From: an uncultured Odoribacter sp.
Lineage (GTDB): Bacteria; Bacteroidota; Bacteroidia; Bacteroidales; Marinifilaceae
NCBI GenBank assembly: GCA_947176455.1
Contig: CAMWQQ010000086.1
Location: forward strand, 1-6,649
Direction: 5' to 3'
DNA: 6,649 nt
In this document: in pieces, positions 1 through 6,649 of the stretch
Layout of the letters: each line of letters opens with the position of its first letter
How positions within the stretch are numbered: the stretch's first letter is position 1
Translations under genes and position numbers: made by a program
Notes under the pieces: model-generated
What the model was told of the DNA's origin: nothing
The model's input: only the letters and a program-made list of their open reading frames with translations
Database searches by the model: none

Positions 1-114
1 GATAATCGACAAGGTGGCAGGTAATTCCTCCTCTTTTTATGCAGTTTTGCCAAATAATTGTATTTTTGTAGGGTTTGAATAATGTATAATCGTAAATCAA
101 AAATAATAACCGGA
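1..114. other. Region upstream of argS
   Basis: This AT-rich stretch lies between the window edge and the preferred argS start. A plus-strand frame starting at base 2 stays open for 26 codons to a TAA at 80-82, which overlaps the ATG at 82. That could be the tail of an upstream gene, but 26 open codons is not unusual by chance, the translation shows no motif I recognise, and a promoter-like element sits inside it. I see no tRNA, riboswitch or clear terminator here. Confidence 0.4.
61..68 (+). promoter_or_regulatory. Candidate Bacteroidetes -7 promoter element for argS operon
   Basis: The eight bases TATTTTTG match the Bacteroidetes sigma-ABfr -7 consensus TAnnTTTG at every fixed position. 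The -33 partner (TTTG) is weak: TTTA at 36-39, 21 bases upstream, is the best match at a suitable distance. Transcription would start near base 72-75, leaving a leader of about 40 bases before the ATG at 115 and almost none before the ATG at 82. This is a motif match only. An AT-rich region can produce it by chance. Confidence 0.42.
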
Positions 115-1905
115 ATGAATATAGAGAGTTTGTTGACCGCCAAGGTCATCGAAGCCGTAAAAGAGTGTTATGGCGCAGAGGTTGAGTCGGATAAGATTCA
201 ATTGCAAGCCACGCGGAAGGAATTTGCCGGCGATTTGACGGTCGTGGTGTTTCCCTTTACCCGTTTTTCCAAGAAATCACCGGAGGAAACCGGCAAGGAA
301 CTGGGGGAATATTTGAAAAGTCATATCGAGGAAGTGAAGGACTACAATGTGGTGAAAGGATTTCTGAACGTGGAGATTTCTTCCGCCTATTGGCTGGAGG
401 TGCTGAACGAGGTGTCCCGTGACTCCAAATACGGTTATCGACACGAAAAAAGCGGGCATTCTTATATGATTGAGTATTCGTCGCCCAATACGAACAAGCC
501 TTTGCATCTGGGACATATCCGGAACAACCTGCTGGGCTGGTCCGTGTCGGAGATTCAGAAAGCCAACGGACATGAGGTGAAAATGGTGAATCTGGTGAAC
601 GACCGAGGCATTCACATCTGCAAGAGCATGATTGCGTGGAAAAAGTTTGCCAACGGTGCCACTCCGGAGTCCGTGGGAATGAAGGGTGACCATTTCGTGG
701 GAGATTATTACGTCCGGTTTGACAAGGAATACAAGGCGCAAGTCAAGCAATTGATGACGGAAAAGGGATTGGACGAGGAAGAAGCGAAGAAACAGGCTCC
801 GATTTTGCTGGAAGCCCAGGATATGCTCCGGAAGTGGGAAGCCGGCGATGAGGAGACGGTGGCTTTGTGGCGCACGATGAACGGTTGGGTGTTGAAGGGA
901 TTTGACGAAACCTACCGGTTAATGGGAGTGGGATTCGATAAGGTATATTTTGAATCGCAGACCTACAAGAAGGGACGCGATATCGTGCTGAAAGGGCTGG
1001 CAGACGGCGTTCTTTACCGGAAAGATACGGGGAGCGTATGGGCGGACTTGACGGGTGACGGACTGGACCATAAACTGTTGCTGAGGGATGACGGCACGTC
1101 CGTGTACATGACCCAGGACATCGGAACGGCATACGAACGGTTCAATGAGTTCGATATGGACGAGATGATTTACGTGGTGGGGAACGAGCAGAATTATCAT
1201 TTCCAGGTGCTTTCGCTGATTTGTGGCAAACTGGGCTTTGCGTGGGCGAATAAGATAAAGCATCTTTCCTATGGCATGGTCGAGTTGCCCGAAGGGAAAA
1301 TGAAATCGCGGGAGGGAACTGTCGTGGATGCCGATGACCTGATGCAGGAGATGATTAATACGGCGCGCGAGACTTCCCAGGAGTTGGGTAAATTGGACGG
1401 ATATTCGGCGGAAGAGGCGGAGGATGTGTACCGGAAAGTGGCCTTGGGGGCATTGAAATATTTCATACTGAAAGTGGATCCGAAGAAAACCATGTTGTTC
1501 AATCCCAAGGAATCCATTGACTTCAACGGAAATACGGGACCTTTTATCCAGTACACCTATGCCCGAATCCAATCGGTGTTGCGGAAAGCCGCTGAAGCGG
1601 GAACGGTGCCGCAGGAGGCTTCCGTTCATATCGCGCTTTCGGAGAAGGAACAGCAGTTGATCAAGCTGATTGCCAAACTTCCGGATGTGGTCGGTGAGGC
1701 GGGAACTACTTACAGTCCGGCATTGCTTGCCAATTATTCCTATGATCTTGCCAAGGAGTTCAACCAGTTCTACCATGATTTTTCCATTTTGAAAGAGGAG
1801 AACGATTCGGTGAAGAATTTCCGTTTACTTTTGGCGAAGGTATGCGGTGAAGCGATTAAGAACGCCATGGGTATGCTGGGCATCGAGATGCCGGATAGGA
1901 TGTAA
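115..1905 (+). CDS. argS: Arginyl-tRNA synthetase (class I)
   Basis: This cytoplasmic enzyme charges tRNA-Arg with arginine using ATP. The 596-residue product has the usual length for Bacteroidetes ArgS. The N-terminal tRNA-recognition (Add1) domain spans about residues 1-90. The catalytic Rossmann fold carries the HIGH motif as HLGH (131-134). The KMSKS loop reads KMKSREG (395-401), a degenerate form. A lysine just before HLGH (K128) matches the lysine known to compensate in ArgRS enzymes with a degenerate KMSKS. The C-terminal DALR-type anticodon-binding helical domain starts near 479 (QYTYARIQSVLRKA). I prefer the ATG at 115 over the in-frame ATG at 82: family members begin with a MNIE-like sequence, the 11 extra residues are basic and unlike the family, and the candidate promoter leaves almost no leader for the earlier start. 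The next gene starts 2 bases after the stop. Confidence 0.96.
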   Translation: MNIESLLTAKVIEAVKECYGAEVESDKIQLQATRKEFAGDLTVVVFPFTRFSKKSPEETGKELGEYLKSHIEEVKDYNVVKGFLNVEISSAYWLEVLNEVSRDSKYGYRHEKSGHSYMIEYSSPNTNKPLHLGHIRNNLLGWSVSEIQKANGHEVKMVNLVNDRGIHICKSMIAWKKFANGATPESVGMKGDHFVGDYYVRFDKEYKAQVKQLMTEKGLDEEEAKKQAPILLEAQDMLRKWEAGDEETVALWRTMNGWVLKGFDETYRLMGVGFDKVYFESQTYKKGRDIVLKGLADGVLYRKDTGSVWADLTGDGLDHKLLLRDDGTSVYMTQDIGTAYERFNEFDMDEMIYVVGNEQNYHFQVLSLICGKLGFAWANKIKHLSYGMVELPEGKMKSREGTVVDADDLMQEMINTARETSQELGKLDGYSAEEAEDVYRKVALGALKYFILKVDPKKTMLFNPKESIDFNGNTGPFIQYTYARIQSVLRKAAEAGTVPQEASVHIALSEKEQQLIKLIAKLPDVVGEAGTTYSPALLANYSYDLAKEFNQFYHDFSILKEENDSVKNFRLLLAKVCGEAIKNAMGMLGIEMPDRM

Positions 1906-1907
1906 GG

Positions 1908-2747
1908 ATGAATTTGACCAATTACCATAGTCATTGTTCTTTCTGTGATGGCAGGGCGCCCATGGAAGAATTTGTGAAGTCGGCTATAGCGACCGGTTTT
2001 ACGGCATACGGCGTGTCCTCGCATGCACCGTTGCCTTTTCCCACTCATTGGACCTTGGAACGGACGAAAGTGTCTGCTTATCTCCGTGAAATTGGAGCAT
2101 TGAAGGAGAAGTATGCCGGACAGATAGAATTGTATGCTGGAATGGAGATAGATTATCTGAACGAGGAACAGAATCCGGCTAACGAATATTTTCAGGGATT
2201 GCCTTTGGATTACCGGATTGGTTCTGTTCATTTGGTGTATACGGACGATGGGGAGATTATCGACACGGATGCCGGGACGGAGGGTTTTGCCTTGTTGTTG
2301 CGCGATTATTTTCAGGGGAATTTGCGACGGTTGGTGGAGCGTTATTACGAGGCTTCGATGCGCATGGTCGAGGCCGGGGGCTTTGATTTCATCGGACATG
2401 CGGACAAGATTTTCTATAATGCTGAATATTGCGAGCCGGGAGTTACGGAGCAGGGGTGGTATAAGGAGTTGCGGGAAGGTTTGTTTCGCCGGATTGCCGA
2501 AAAGGGATTGATGTTGGAAATCAACACCAAGGCATATTTGTCGAAAGGATGTTTTTTCCCTGCCCGGCAGCATTTTGAAACCATTCGTCGCTTGGGAATA
2601 CCGGTAGTGGTCAATTCCGACACGCATTTTCCGGAACTGGTCAATGCCGGTCGCCGGGAAGCCCTGGAACTGCTCCGGGCGAGCGGTTTTACTTCGGTTT
2701 GCGAATTGCATCGGGGGCAATGGATGGAGGTTGAAATTGATTTATAA
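1908..2747 (+). CDS. PHP-domain phosphoesterase, histidinol-phosphatase (HisJ/HisK) family
   Basis: This 279-residue protein belongs to the PHP family of metal-dependent phosphoesterases, in the subgroup annotated as histidinol-phosphatase (histidinol phosphate to histidinol, a late step of histidine synthesis). All expected metal-binding positions are visible: H7 and H9 in YHSH, D14, H39 in SSHAP, E80 in GMEID, H108 in GSVH, H164 in IGHAD, E204 in LEIN, and D238 with H240 in NSDTH. Together these would form the usual trinuclear metal centre. There is no signal peptide, so it should act in the cytoplasm. The start lies 2 bases after the argS stop, implying co-transcription and possibly coupled translation; only a short TAAGG precedes it. 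No other his gene lies in the window, and many Bacteroidetes carry a HAD-type phosphatase within HisB, so another substrate is possible. The family is certain, the exact substrate is not. Confidence 0.93.
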   Translation: MNLTNYHSHCSFCDGRAPMEEFVKSAIATGFTAYGVSSHAPLPFPTHWTLERTKVSAYLREIGALKEKYAGQIELYAGMEIDYLNEEQNPANEYFQGLPLDYRIGSVHLVYTDDGEIIDTDAGTEGFALLLRDYFQGNLRRLVERYYEASMRMVEAGGFDFIGHADKIFYNAEYCEPGVTEQGWYKELREGLFRRIAEKGLMLEINTKAYLSKGCFFPARQHFETIRRLGIPVVVNSDTHFPELVNAGRREALELLRASGFTSVCELHRGQWMEVEIDL

Positions 2748-2755
2748 ATGAGGAT

Positions 2756-3022
2756 ATGAAAAAGACATTTCATTTTGTTCCTTCTTCGGCAGTCTGTTCT
2801 GTCGGCATTGATTTGACCGTGGAGGACGGAATCATCCGGGAAGCATGCTTTGAAGGAGGATGCAACGGAAACCTGCAAGGCATTTGTATGTTGGTGCGGG
2901 GGATGAAGGCGGAAGAGGTGATTGAACGTCTGGAGGGGATTCAGTGCGGTAGCAAACGCACTTCTTGTCCTGACCAGTTGGCAAAAGCCTTGAGGGCTTT
3001 GTCTGATGAAAACAATCAATGA
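2756..3022 (+). CDS. Small standalone TSCPD-domain protein (TIGR03905-like)
   Basis: This 88-residue protein consists almost wholly of one TSCPD domain, named after the motif visible at residues 69-73. The order is V13-C14-S15, then the glycine-rich GGCNGNLQG (34-42), then C64, then TSCPDQLAKAL (69-79). The domain is best known as a C-terminal extension of some adenosylcobalamin-dependent ribonucleotide reductases, and free-standing copies form an uncharacterised family. C14, C36, C64 and C71 fall in the most conserved blocks and could bind a metal ion; this is inferred. C31 and C44 are extra cysteines. No signal peptide or membrane segment is seen, so it should be cytoplasmic. The start follows the upstream stop by 8 bases containing GAGG, a plausible ribosome binding site. 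Family assignment is secure, but no function is known and none of the neighbours is a reductase. Confidence 0.93.
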   Translation: MKKTFHFVPSSAVCSVGIDLTVEDGIIREACFEGGCNGNLQGICMLVRGMKAEEVIERLEGIQCGSKRTSCPDQLAKALRALSDENNQ

Positions 3023-3034
3023 AAGGACGAAAAG

Positions 3035-3814
3035 ATGAATCAGGAATTGAATTTGGAACAGGTATTGCCCTTGGTTACGGAATGGGCGAAAGAGGTGGGA
3101 AAACTGCATCTTGCTTATTTCCGGGGAAATAACCTGGATATTCGGACAAAATCCAATGTATATGACGTGGTGACCCGGGCGGATAAGGAAGCGGAGGCTT
3201 TTTTGATTCGTGAAATCGGCAAAAATTTTCCGGACCACGCCGTATTGGGGGAAGAGAGCGGAGAACATGCGGGAGAGGCGGATTACCGATGGGTTATCGA
3301 CCCTTTGGACGGCACGAATAATTTCAGTCAGGGGTTGCCCGTATTCACTGTTTCCATTGGTTTGCAATACCGGGGAGAAACCTTGCTGGGCGTAGTGTAT
3401 GCGCCTTATTTTGATGAACTTTATACTGCCATAAGAGGCAAGGGGGCTTTTTTGAATGCCCGCCCCATTCGTGTTTCCGGCAAGACCGATTTGGAACATT
3501 CGGTGCTGGGTACTGGTTTCCCTTATGACAAGGATGTCAATCCGGACAATAATGCTTCAAATCTGGCGGCTATTTTGCCACATTTGCGCGGTATTCGCCG
3601 TATGGGTTCGGCGGCTTATGATTTGTGCTGTACGGCTGCCGGCTGGTTGGACGGATACTGGGAACTTGCTTTGAGTCCGTGGGATATGTGTGCCGGAGCA
3701 TTGATTGTCGAGGAGGCTGGCGGACGTATTGAATTTTTCCGGGAAAACAGGGGCATTTCCCTCATTGCCGGGAATGCCGACATCGTGAGCAAAATCCGGG
3801 AGAAAATCAATTGA
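3035..3814 (+). CDS. Inositol monophosphatase family protein (SuhB-like)
   Basis: This 259-residue enzyme belongs to the Li-sensitive, Mg-dependent phosphatase superfamily that hydrolyses inositol-1-phosphate and related sugar or nucleotide phosphates. The three metal-binding blocks are intact: GEES with E73/E74, the signature WVIDPLDGTNNF (86-97) with D89 and D92, and SPWDMCAGALIVEEAGG (214-230) with D217. DVVTRADKEAE (44-54) is the family's conserved N-terminal segment. Length is normal for bacterial SuhB. The form of the third block favours inositol-phosphatase-like over CysQ-type 3'-phosphoadenosine nucleotidase, but substrate cannot be fixed from sequence. No signal peptide is present, so it should be cytoplasmic. 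AAAGGA about 8 bases before the ATG is the clearest ribosome binding site in the window, and the gap from the TSCPD gene is 12 bases, so the two are likely co-transcribed. Confidence 0.95.
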   Translation: MNQELNLEQVLPLVTEWAKEVGKLHLAYFRGNNLDIRTKSNVYDVVTRADKEAEAFLIREIGKNFPDHAVLGEESGEHAGEADYRWVIDPLDGTNNFSQGLPVFTVSIGLQYRGETLLGVVYAPYFDELYTAIRGKGAFLNARPIRVSGKTDLEHSVLGTGFPYDKDVNPDNNASNLAAILPHLRGIRRMGSAAYDLCCTAAGWLDGYWELALSPWDMCAGALIVEEAGGRIEFFRENRGISLIAGNADIVSKIREKIN

Positions 3815-3851
3815 GTGATAGACATCGAAAACATTATAAAACATTCATATT

Positions 3852-6050
3852 ATGAGAATCGGAATCGTATTTTTTATCGTATCTTTTTTCAGCGTATGCG
3901 GTCTTCGGGCGCAGACGATGATTTATCCTGTTCCGCAGGAAGTGAAATGGGGACGGCAAATGGTGGAAATCCCTGCTACTTTTCAGTTGTCTGGAGAGAC
4001 AACGGCGGATGCCATGGCGGTAAATCTGTTGAAATCCTTGTTGAAAGGGGAGAAAAGCAAGGCAGGGAAATTTATCATATACATTGGAAAAAGAGGGGAT
4101 AAGGCGGTTCGTAAATATGTGGCAAACATTCCCCAGCATCCGGAGGGGTATTACCTTTCAGTGACGAAAGACCGGATTGTGCTGGCAGGAAACGATGAAC
4201 GCGGAACGTATTATGCCGTACAGACATTGAGGCAGTTGTTACAGAATCCTCTGCTTGAGGTGGAAATCAAGGATTATCCCGTGGTGCGTTTCCGTGGTGT
4301 CGTGGAGGGTTTCTACGGTACGCCGTGGAGCCATGAGGCACGTTTGAGGCAATTGGCATTCTACGGAGAGAACAAGATGAACACTTACATTTACGGTCCG
4401 AAGGATGACCCTTACCACAGTTGCCCGAATTGGCGGAAACCTTATCCGGAGAAAGAGGCGGAGCAAATCCGTGAACTGGCGGAAATAGCGCGTCAGAATG
4501 CGGTGGATTTTGTATGGGCGATTCATCCGGGACAGGACATCAAGTGGAACGAGGAGGACCGCAATCTGTTGCTGGCGAAGTTTGAAAGCATGTATCAGTT
4601 GGGCGTCCGTGCCTTTGCTGTCTTTTTTGACGACATTTCCGGAGAGGGAACGAACCCGGAGCGCCAGGCGGATTTGTTGAATGATATCGACAACCATTTT
4701 GTCAAAGTGAAAGGGGACGTGACGCCTTTAATCATGTGTCCCACGGAATACAACAAGAGTTGGTCGAATCCTGCCAAGGGGTATTTGACCACTTTGGGCA
4801 AGAAATTGAATCCCGGGATTCAAATCATGTGGACGGGTGACCGGGTGATTTCGGACATAACGGAAGCCGGTTTGGCTTGGGTGAACGAGAAAATCGACCG
4901 TCCGGCGTATGTTTGGTGGAATTTTCCGGTGTCCGACTATGTGCGGGACCATTTGCTGATGGGAGCGGTGTATGGACTGGATACGCATATCGGCAAGGAA
5001 ATGTCCGGTTTTGTGACGAATCCGATGGAGCATGCGGAAGCGTCAAAAATTGCGATTTTCAGCGTGGCGGATTATACCTGGAATCCGGAGAAGTATGACC
5101 CTCAAACGAGTTGGATTGCTGCCGTGAGAAACGTGTTGCCCGGGGATGCGGAGAGCTTGCAGGTTTTTGTCAAGCATAATTCCGACCTGGGACCGAACGG
5201 ACATGGGTATCGCCGGGAGGAATCCGTGGAGATCACTCCGGCTGTGGAGCGTTTTCTGATGGATTACCGCCGGGGACAATGGTCATCGGAGGATTACTTG
5301 ATGCTGATGAATGAATATGCAAGAATCGCCGAGGCGGCGGATATATTGTCCATGAATCAGGAAAATAAGCCGTTGATTGAGGAAATACGCCCTTGGTTGA
5401 TTCAATTTAAGAATATGGGATTGTCCGGTATGGAGGTGCTGGCGATGTTGCAGGCGGTGGATGCGGATGATTACGGTTTGTTTATGCGGAAGTACAGACA
5501 CGTGAAGGCATTGCAGCAGGAAAGTTTTTTAATTGATCAGACCTACAATCAGAATCCTTATCAACCCGGAGTAAAGACCGGTTCAAAAGTGATGCGCCCG
5601 TTGATTGACTCGCTTTTTGTGCTGGCGACGGAGCGTTATAACCGGATGCACGGGGAACATTTGGATAGCAAGGTGTTTACTTCGCCACATCGCTCATACA
5701 GTACGGTGGCACAATTCAAGTCTCTGCCGGTGAGCGTAAAAACCAACCGGGTTGTCGTTTCTCCGATGCTTGAGGTGGTTAAGTGGGGAGCAGGAGAATA
5801 TTTGGGCGTGGAGTTGGACAAGTCGTATGTCGCAAAAGGCGTGGAAGCGGATTTCGGTGTGAAGGAGAGTGCGACATGGTTGCAACTGGAAACATCGGTG
5901 GACGGGAAATCCTGGACGCAAATACCGTTGTCGCAGCAAGGAAACCAAGTGAAAGCGGAGCTGGACGCTGAAGTGCGTTTTGTGCGGGTGGTCAATAAGA
6001 GCGACAAGGAGCAGGAGGCGTATCTCAGGAAGTTTGTGGTGGTGTTGTGA
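3852..6050 (+). CDS. Secreted GH84 beta-N-acetylglucosaminidase (O-GlcNAcase)
   Basis: This 732-residue glycoside hydrolase should remove terminal beta-linked GlcNAc from glycans or glycoproteins by substrate-assisted catalysis. It closely resembles B. thetaiotaomicron BtGH84 as recalled. A signal peptide (1-20) ends in LRA before Q21; C16 does not sit in a good lipobox, so export as a soluble periplasmic protein is likely. An N-terminal GH20b-like domain (about 21-145) precedes the catalytic barrel (about 146-440), then a helical domain (about 450-605) and a C-terminal beta-rich domain (about 625-732). The catalytic pair is D260-D261 in FFDDISGEG. Other active-site residues match BtGH84 at a constant offset of 18: G153, K184, Y300, T328, W355, N357, D362 and N390. 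It starts 37 AT-rich bases after the phosphatase stop with no clear Shine-Dalgarno, so it is either the last operon gene or separately controlled. The natural substrate is unknown; host mucin or peptidoglycan-derived sugars are possible. Confidence 0.97.
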   Translation: MRIGIVFFIVSFFSVCGLRAQTMIYPVPQEVKWGRQMVEIPATFQLSGETTADAMAVNLLKSLLKGEKSKAGKFIIYIGKRGDKAVRKYVANIPQHPEGYYLSVTKDRIVLAGNDERGTYYAVQTLRQLLQNPLLEVEIKDYPVVRFRGVVEGFYGTPWSHEARLRQLAFYGENKMNTYIYGPKDDPYHSCPNWRKPYPEKEAEQIRELAEIARQNAVDFVWAIHPGQDIKWNEEDRNLLLAKFESMYQLGVRAFAVFFDDISGEGTNPERQADLLNDIDNHFVKVKGDVTPLIMCPTEYNKSWSNPAKGYLTTLGKKLNPGIQIMWTGDRVISDITEAGLAWVNEKIDRPAYVWWNFPVSDYVRDHLLMGAVYGLDTHIGKEMSGFVTNPMEHAEASKIAIFSVADYTWNPEKYDPQTSWIAAVRNVLPGDAESLQVFVKHNSDLGPNGHGYRREESVEITPAVERFLMDYRRGQWSSEDYLMLMNEYARIAEAADILSMNQENKPLIEEIRPWLIQFKNMGLSGMEVLAMLQAVDADDYGLFMRKYRHVKALQQESFLIDQTYNQNPYQPGVKTGSKVMRPLIDSLFVLATERYNRMHGEHLDSKVFTSPHRSYSTVAQFKSLPVSVKTNRVVVSPMLEVVKWGAGEYLGVELDKSYVAKGVEADFGVKESATWLQLETSVDGKSWTQIPLSQQGNQVKAELDAEVRFVRVVNKSDKEQEAYLRKFVVVL

Positions 6051-6058
6051 TGCCTGTG

Positions 6059-6105
6059 CCGGAGTTGCCTCAAGCGGTGAATTGGGCAAATTCCGGAACC
6101 GGTTT
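6059..6105 (+). terminator. Possible hairpin terminator between converging genes
   Basis: An imperfect inverted repeat pairs CCGGAGTTGCC (6059-6069) with GGCAAATTCCGG (6085-6096): 11 pairs including one G-T wobble, with one bulged A and a loop of about 15 bases. A short TTTT run starts at 6103, six bases after the stem, so as a plus-strand terminator it is weak. It begins 9 bases after the GH84 stop and overlaps the last codons of the minus-strand gene. Nothing resembling a T-run follows it on the minus strand. Confidence 0.22.
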
Positions 6106-6649
6106 TGACAGCATGTGTTTGGCGGTCCGGTAGCCTTCATCATAGATTTCGTACATGCGTTCCAGGTTGAATATGCTGTATTTGCTCATATTCCGCGGAG
6201 CGATGAACAGGTCGCTGATGTTCCGGTCTATGTCGGTATTCCGGCTTATGCCCAGGTGAAACGTGCGGGCAGCCAAACCTAGCATATTGGTGATTTTTTC
6301 GGAGGTATCAATGGAATTGATGTCCACGGAAATGATTTTTTCGCATCGTTTCCGGATGGGACGTACCGGAAGATTCATAAATACGCCACCGTCCACGTAA
6401 TCGGTGTTGTCGATGGCTTTCGGCGTGAAGACCACGGGAATGGAACAGGAGGCGATGATGCAGGGCAGGAGTTTGCCGTGTTCAAAATGAACGGGGACGG
6501 CATGATGGAGGTCGCTTGCCGTTATCACCAGAGGAATGGTTAGTTCTTCAAAAGTTTTTACGGGTAGAAATTCTTTCAGGCGTTCTTCCATACCATTCAT
6601 GGTCATGATGCCTTTTTTGGACATGACGGGGCGGGCAAAGTGGAGCAGT
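6070..6649 (-). CDS. Patatin-like phospholipase (RssA-type), partial
   Basis: This is the C-terminal part (192 visible codons) of a patatin-like serine lipid hydrolase, which deacylates phospholipids or other acyl esters with a Ser-Asp dyad. The visible portion holds the family segment ASCSIPVVFTP, followed by YVDGGVFMNLPVRPI, whose DGG aspartate (codon at 6391-6393) is the catalytic Asp. The GxSxG nucleophile and the glycine-rich oxyanion loop would lie in the roughly 60 or more missing N-terminal residues beyond the right edge. The frame stays open from the ATG at 6622-6624 back through 6648 (LLHFARPV), and that stretch resembles family members, so the ATG is internal rather than the true start. 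The gene converges on the GH84 gene with 19 bases between stops and therefore belongs to a separate transcript. Substrate is unknown, and location cannot be judged without the N-terminus. Confidence 0.92.
   Translation of the reverse strand, partial: LLHFARPVMSKKGIMTMNGMEERLKEFLPVKTFEELTIPLVITASDLHHAVPVHFEHGKLLPCIIASCSIPVVFTPKAIDNTDYVDGGVFMNLPVRPIRKRCEKIISVDINSIDTSEKITNMLGLAARTFHLGISRNTDIDRNISDLFIAPRNMSKYSIFNLERMYEIYDEGYRTAKHMLSKPVPEFAQFTA

Noticed and set aside
2..82. Possible tail of an upstream protein ending at TAA 80-82
   Set aside because: Only 26 codons are visible, chance openness of that length is common, no motif is recognisable, and a promoter-like element lies within it. It is kept only as a remark in the upstream region entry.
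919..1776. Long minus-strand open frame (285 codons) opposite argS
   Set aside because: It lies entirely antisense to a well-supported argS, has no recognisable motif, and fits an open frame produced by the coding bias of the opposite strand.
1770..2720. Minus-strand open frame (316 codons) opposite the PHP gene
   Set aside because: It is antisense to an intact PHP enzyme with all metal ligands, has low-complexity composition, and shows no family motif.
2414..3499. Minus-strand open frame (361 codons) spanning three plus-strand genes
   Set aside because: It covers parts of the PHP, TSCPD and IMPase genes, all of which have clear motifs on the plus strand. The translation looks like no known protein.
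3815..3851. Separate promoter for the GH84 gene in the 37-base gap
   Set aside because: The gap is AT-rich but contains no TAnnTTTG match, so I could not support a promoter there.
3852..3911. Lipoprotein signal in the GH84 gene because of C16
   Set aside because: The residues before C16 (F13, S14, V15) do not make a good lipobox, and a type I cleavage after A20 before Q21 fits better.
3815..4102. Plus-strand frame starting with GTG after the IMPase stop
   Set aside because: It overlaps the signal peptide and N-terminal domain of the GH84 gene in another frame and has no domain features. The GH84 frame is the real one.

Overview
The window looks like a chromosomal piece of a Bacteroidales bacterium. 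The arginyl-tRNA synthetase has the Bacteroidetes form. The large secreted glycosidase closely resembles the GH84 O-GlcNAcase of Bacteroides thetaiotaomicron as I remember it. A perfect match to the Bacteroidetes -7 promoter element (TAnnTTTG) lies just before the first gene, and strong Shine-Dalgarno sequences are mostly absent. Base composition is roughly balanced (about half G+C by eye), higher than typical Bacteroides, so I do not assign a genus.

Layout: bases 1-114 hold a leader and probable promoter. Five genes follow on the plus strand with very short gaps (2, 8, 12 and 37 bases): argS, a PHP-family histidinol-phosphatase-like phosphoesterase, a small standalone TSCPD-domain protein, an inositol-monophosphatase-family phosphatase, and a secreted GH84 beta-N-acetylglucosaminidase. 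This spacing suggests one transcript, at least for the first four. A patatin-like phospholipase gene lies on the minus strand, converges on the GH84 gene with 19 bases between the stop codons, and runs off the right edge of the window.

The genes mix translation (argS), small-molecule phosphate ester hydrolysis (PHP and IMPase enzymes), an uncharacterised cysteine-rich domain (TSCPD), and extracytoplasmic glycan or glycoprotein processing (GH84). No shared pathway is evident, and the cluster may simply be a housekeeping operon with a glycosidase at its end. All catalytic residues that can be checked are present, and I see no frameshifts, insertion sequences, CRISPR arrays, RNA genes or long repeats. 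No gene-free stretch exceeds about 115 bases. I found no convincing new multi-gene system; the least explained element is the standalone TSCPD protein and its placement between two phosphatases.
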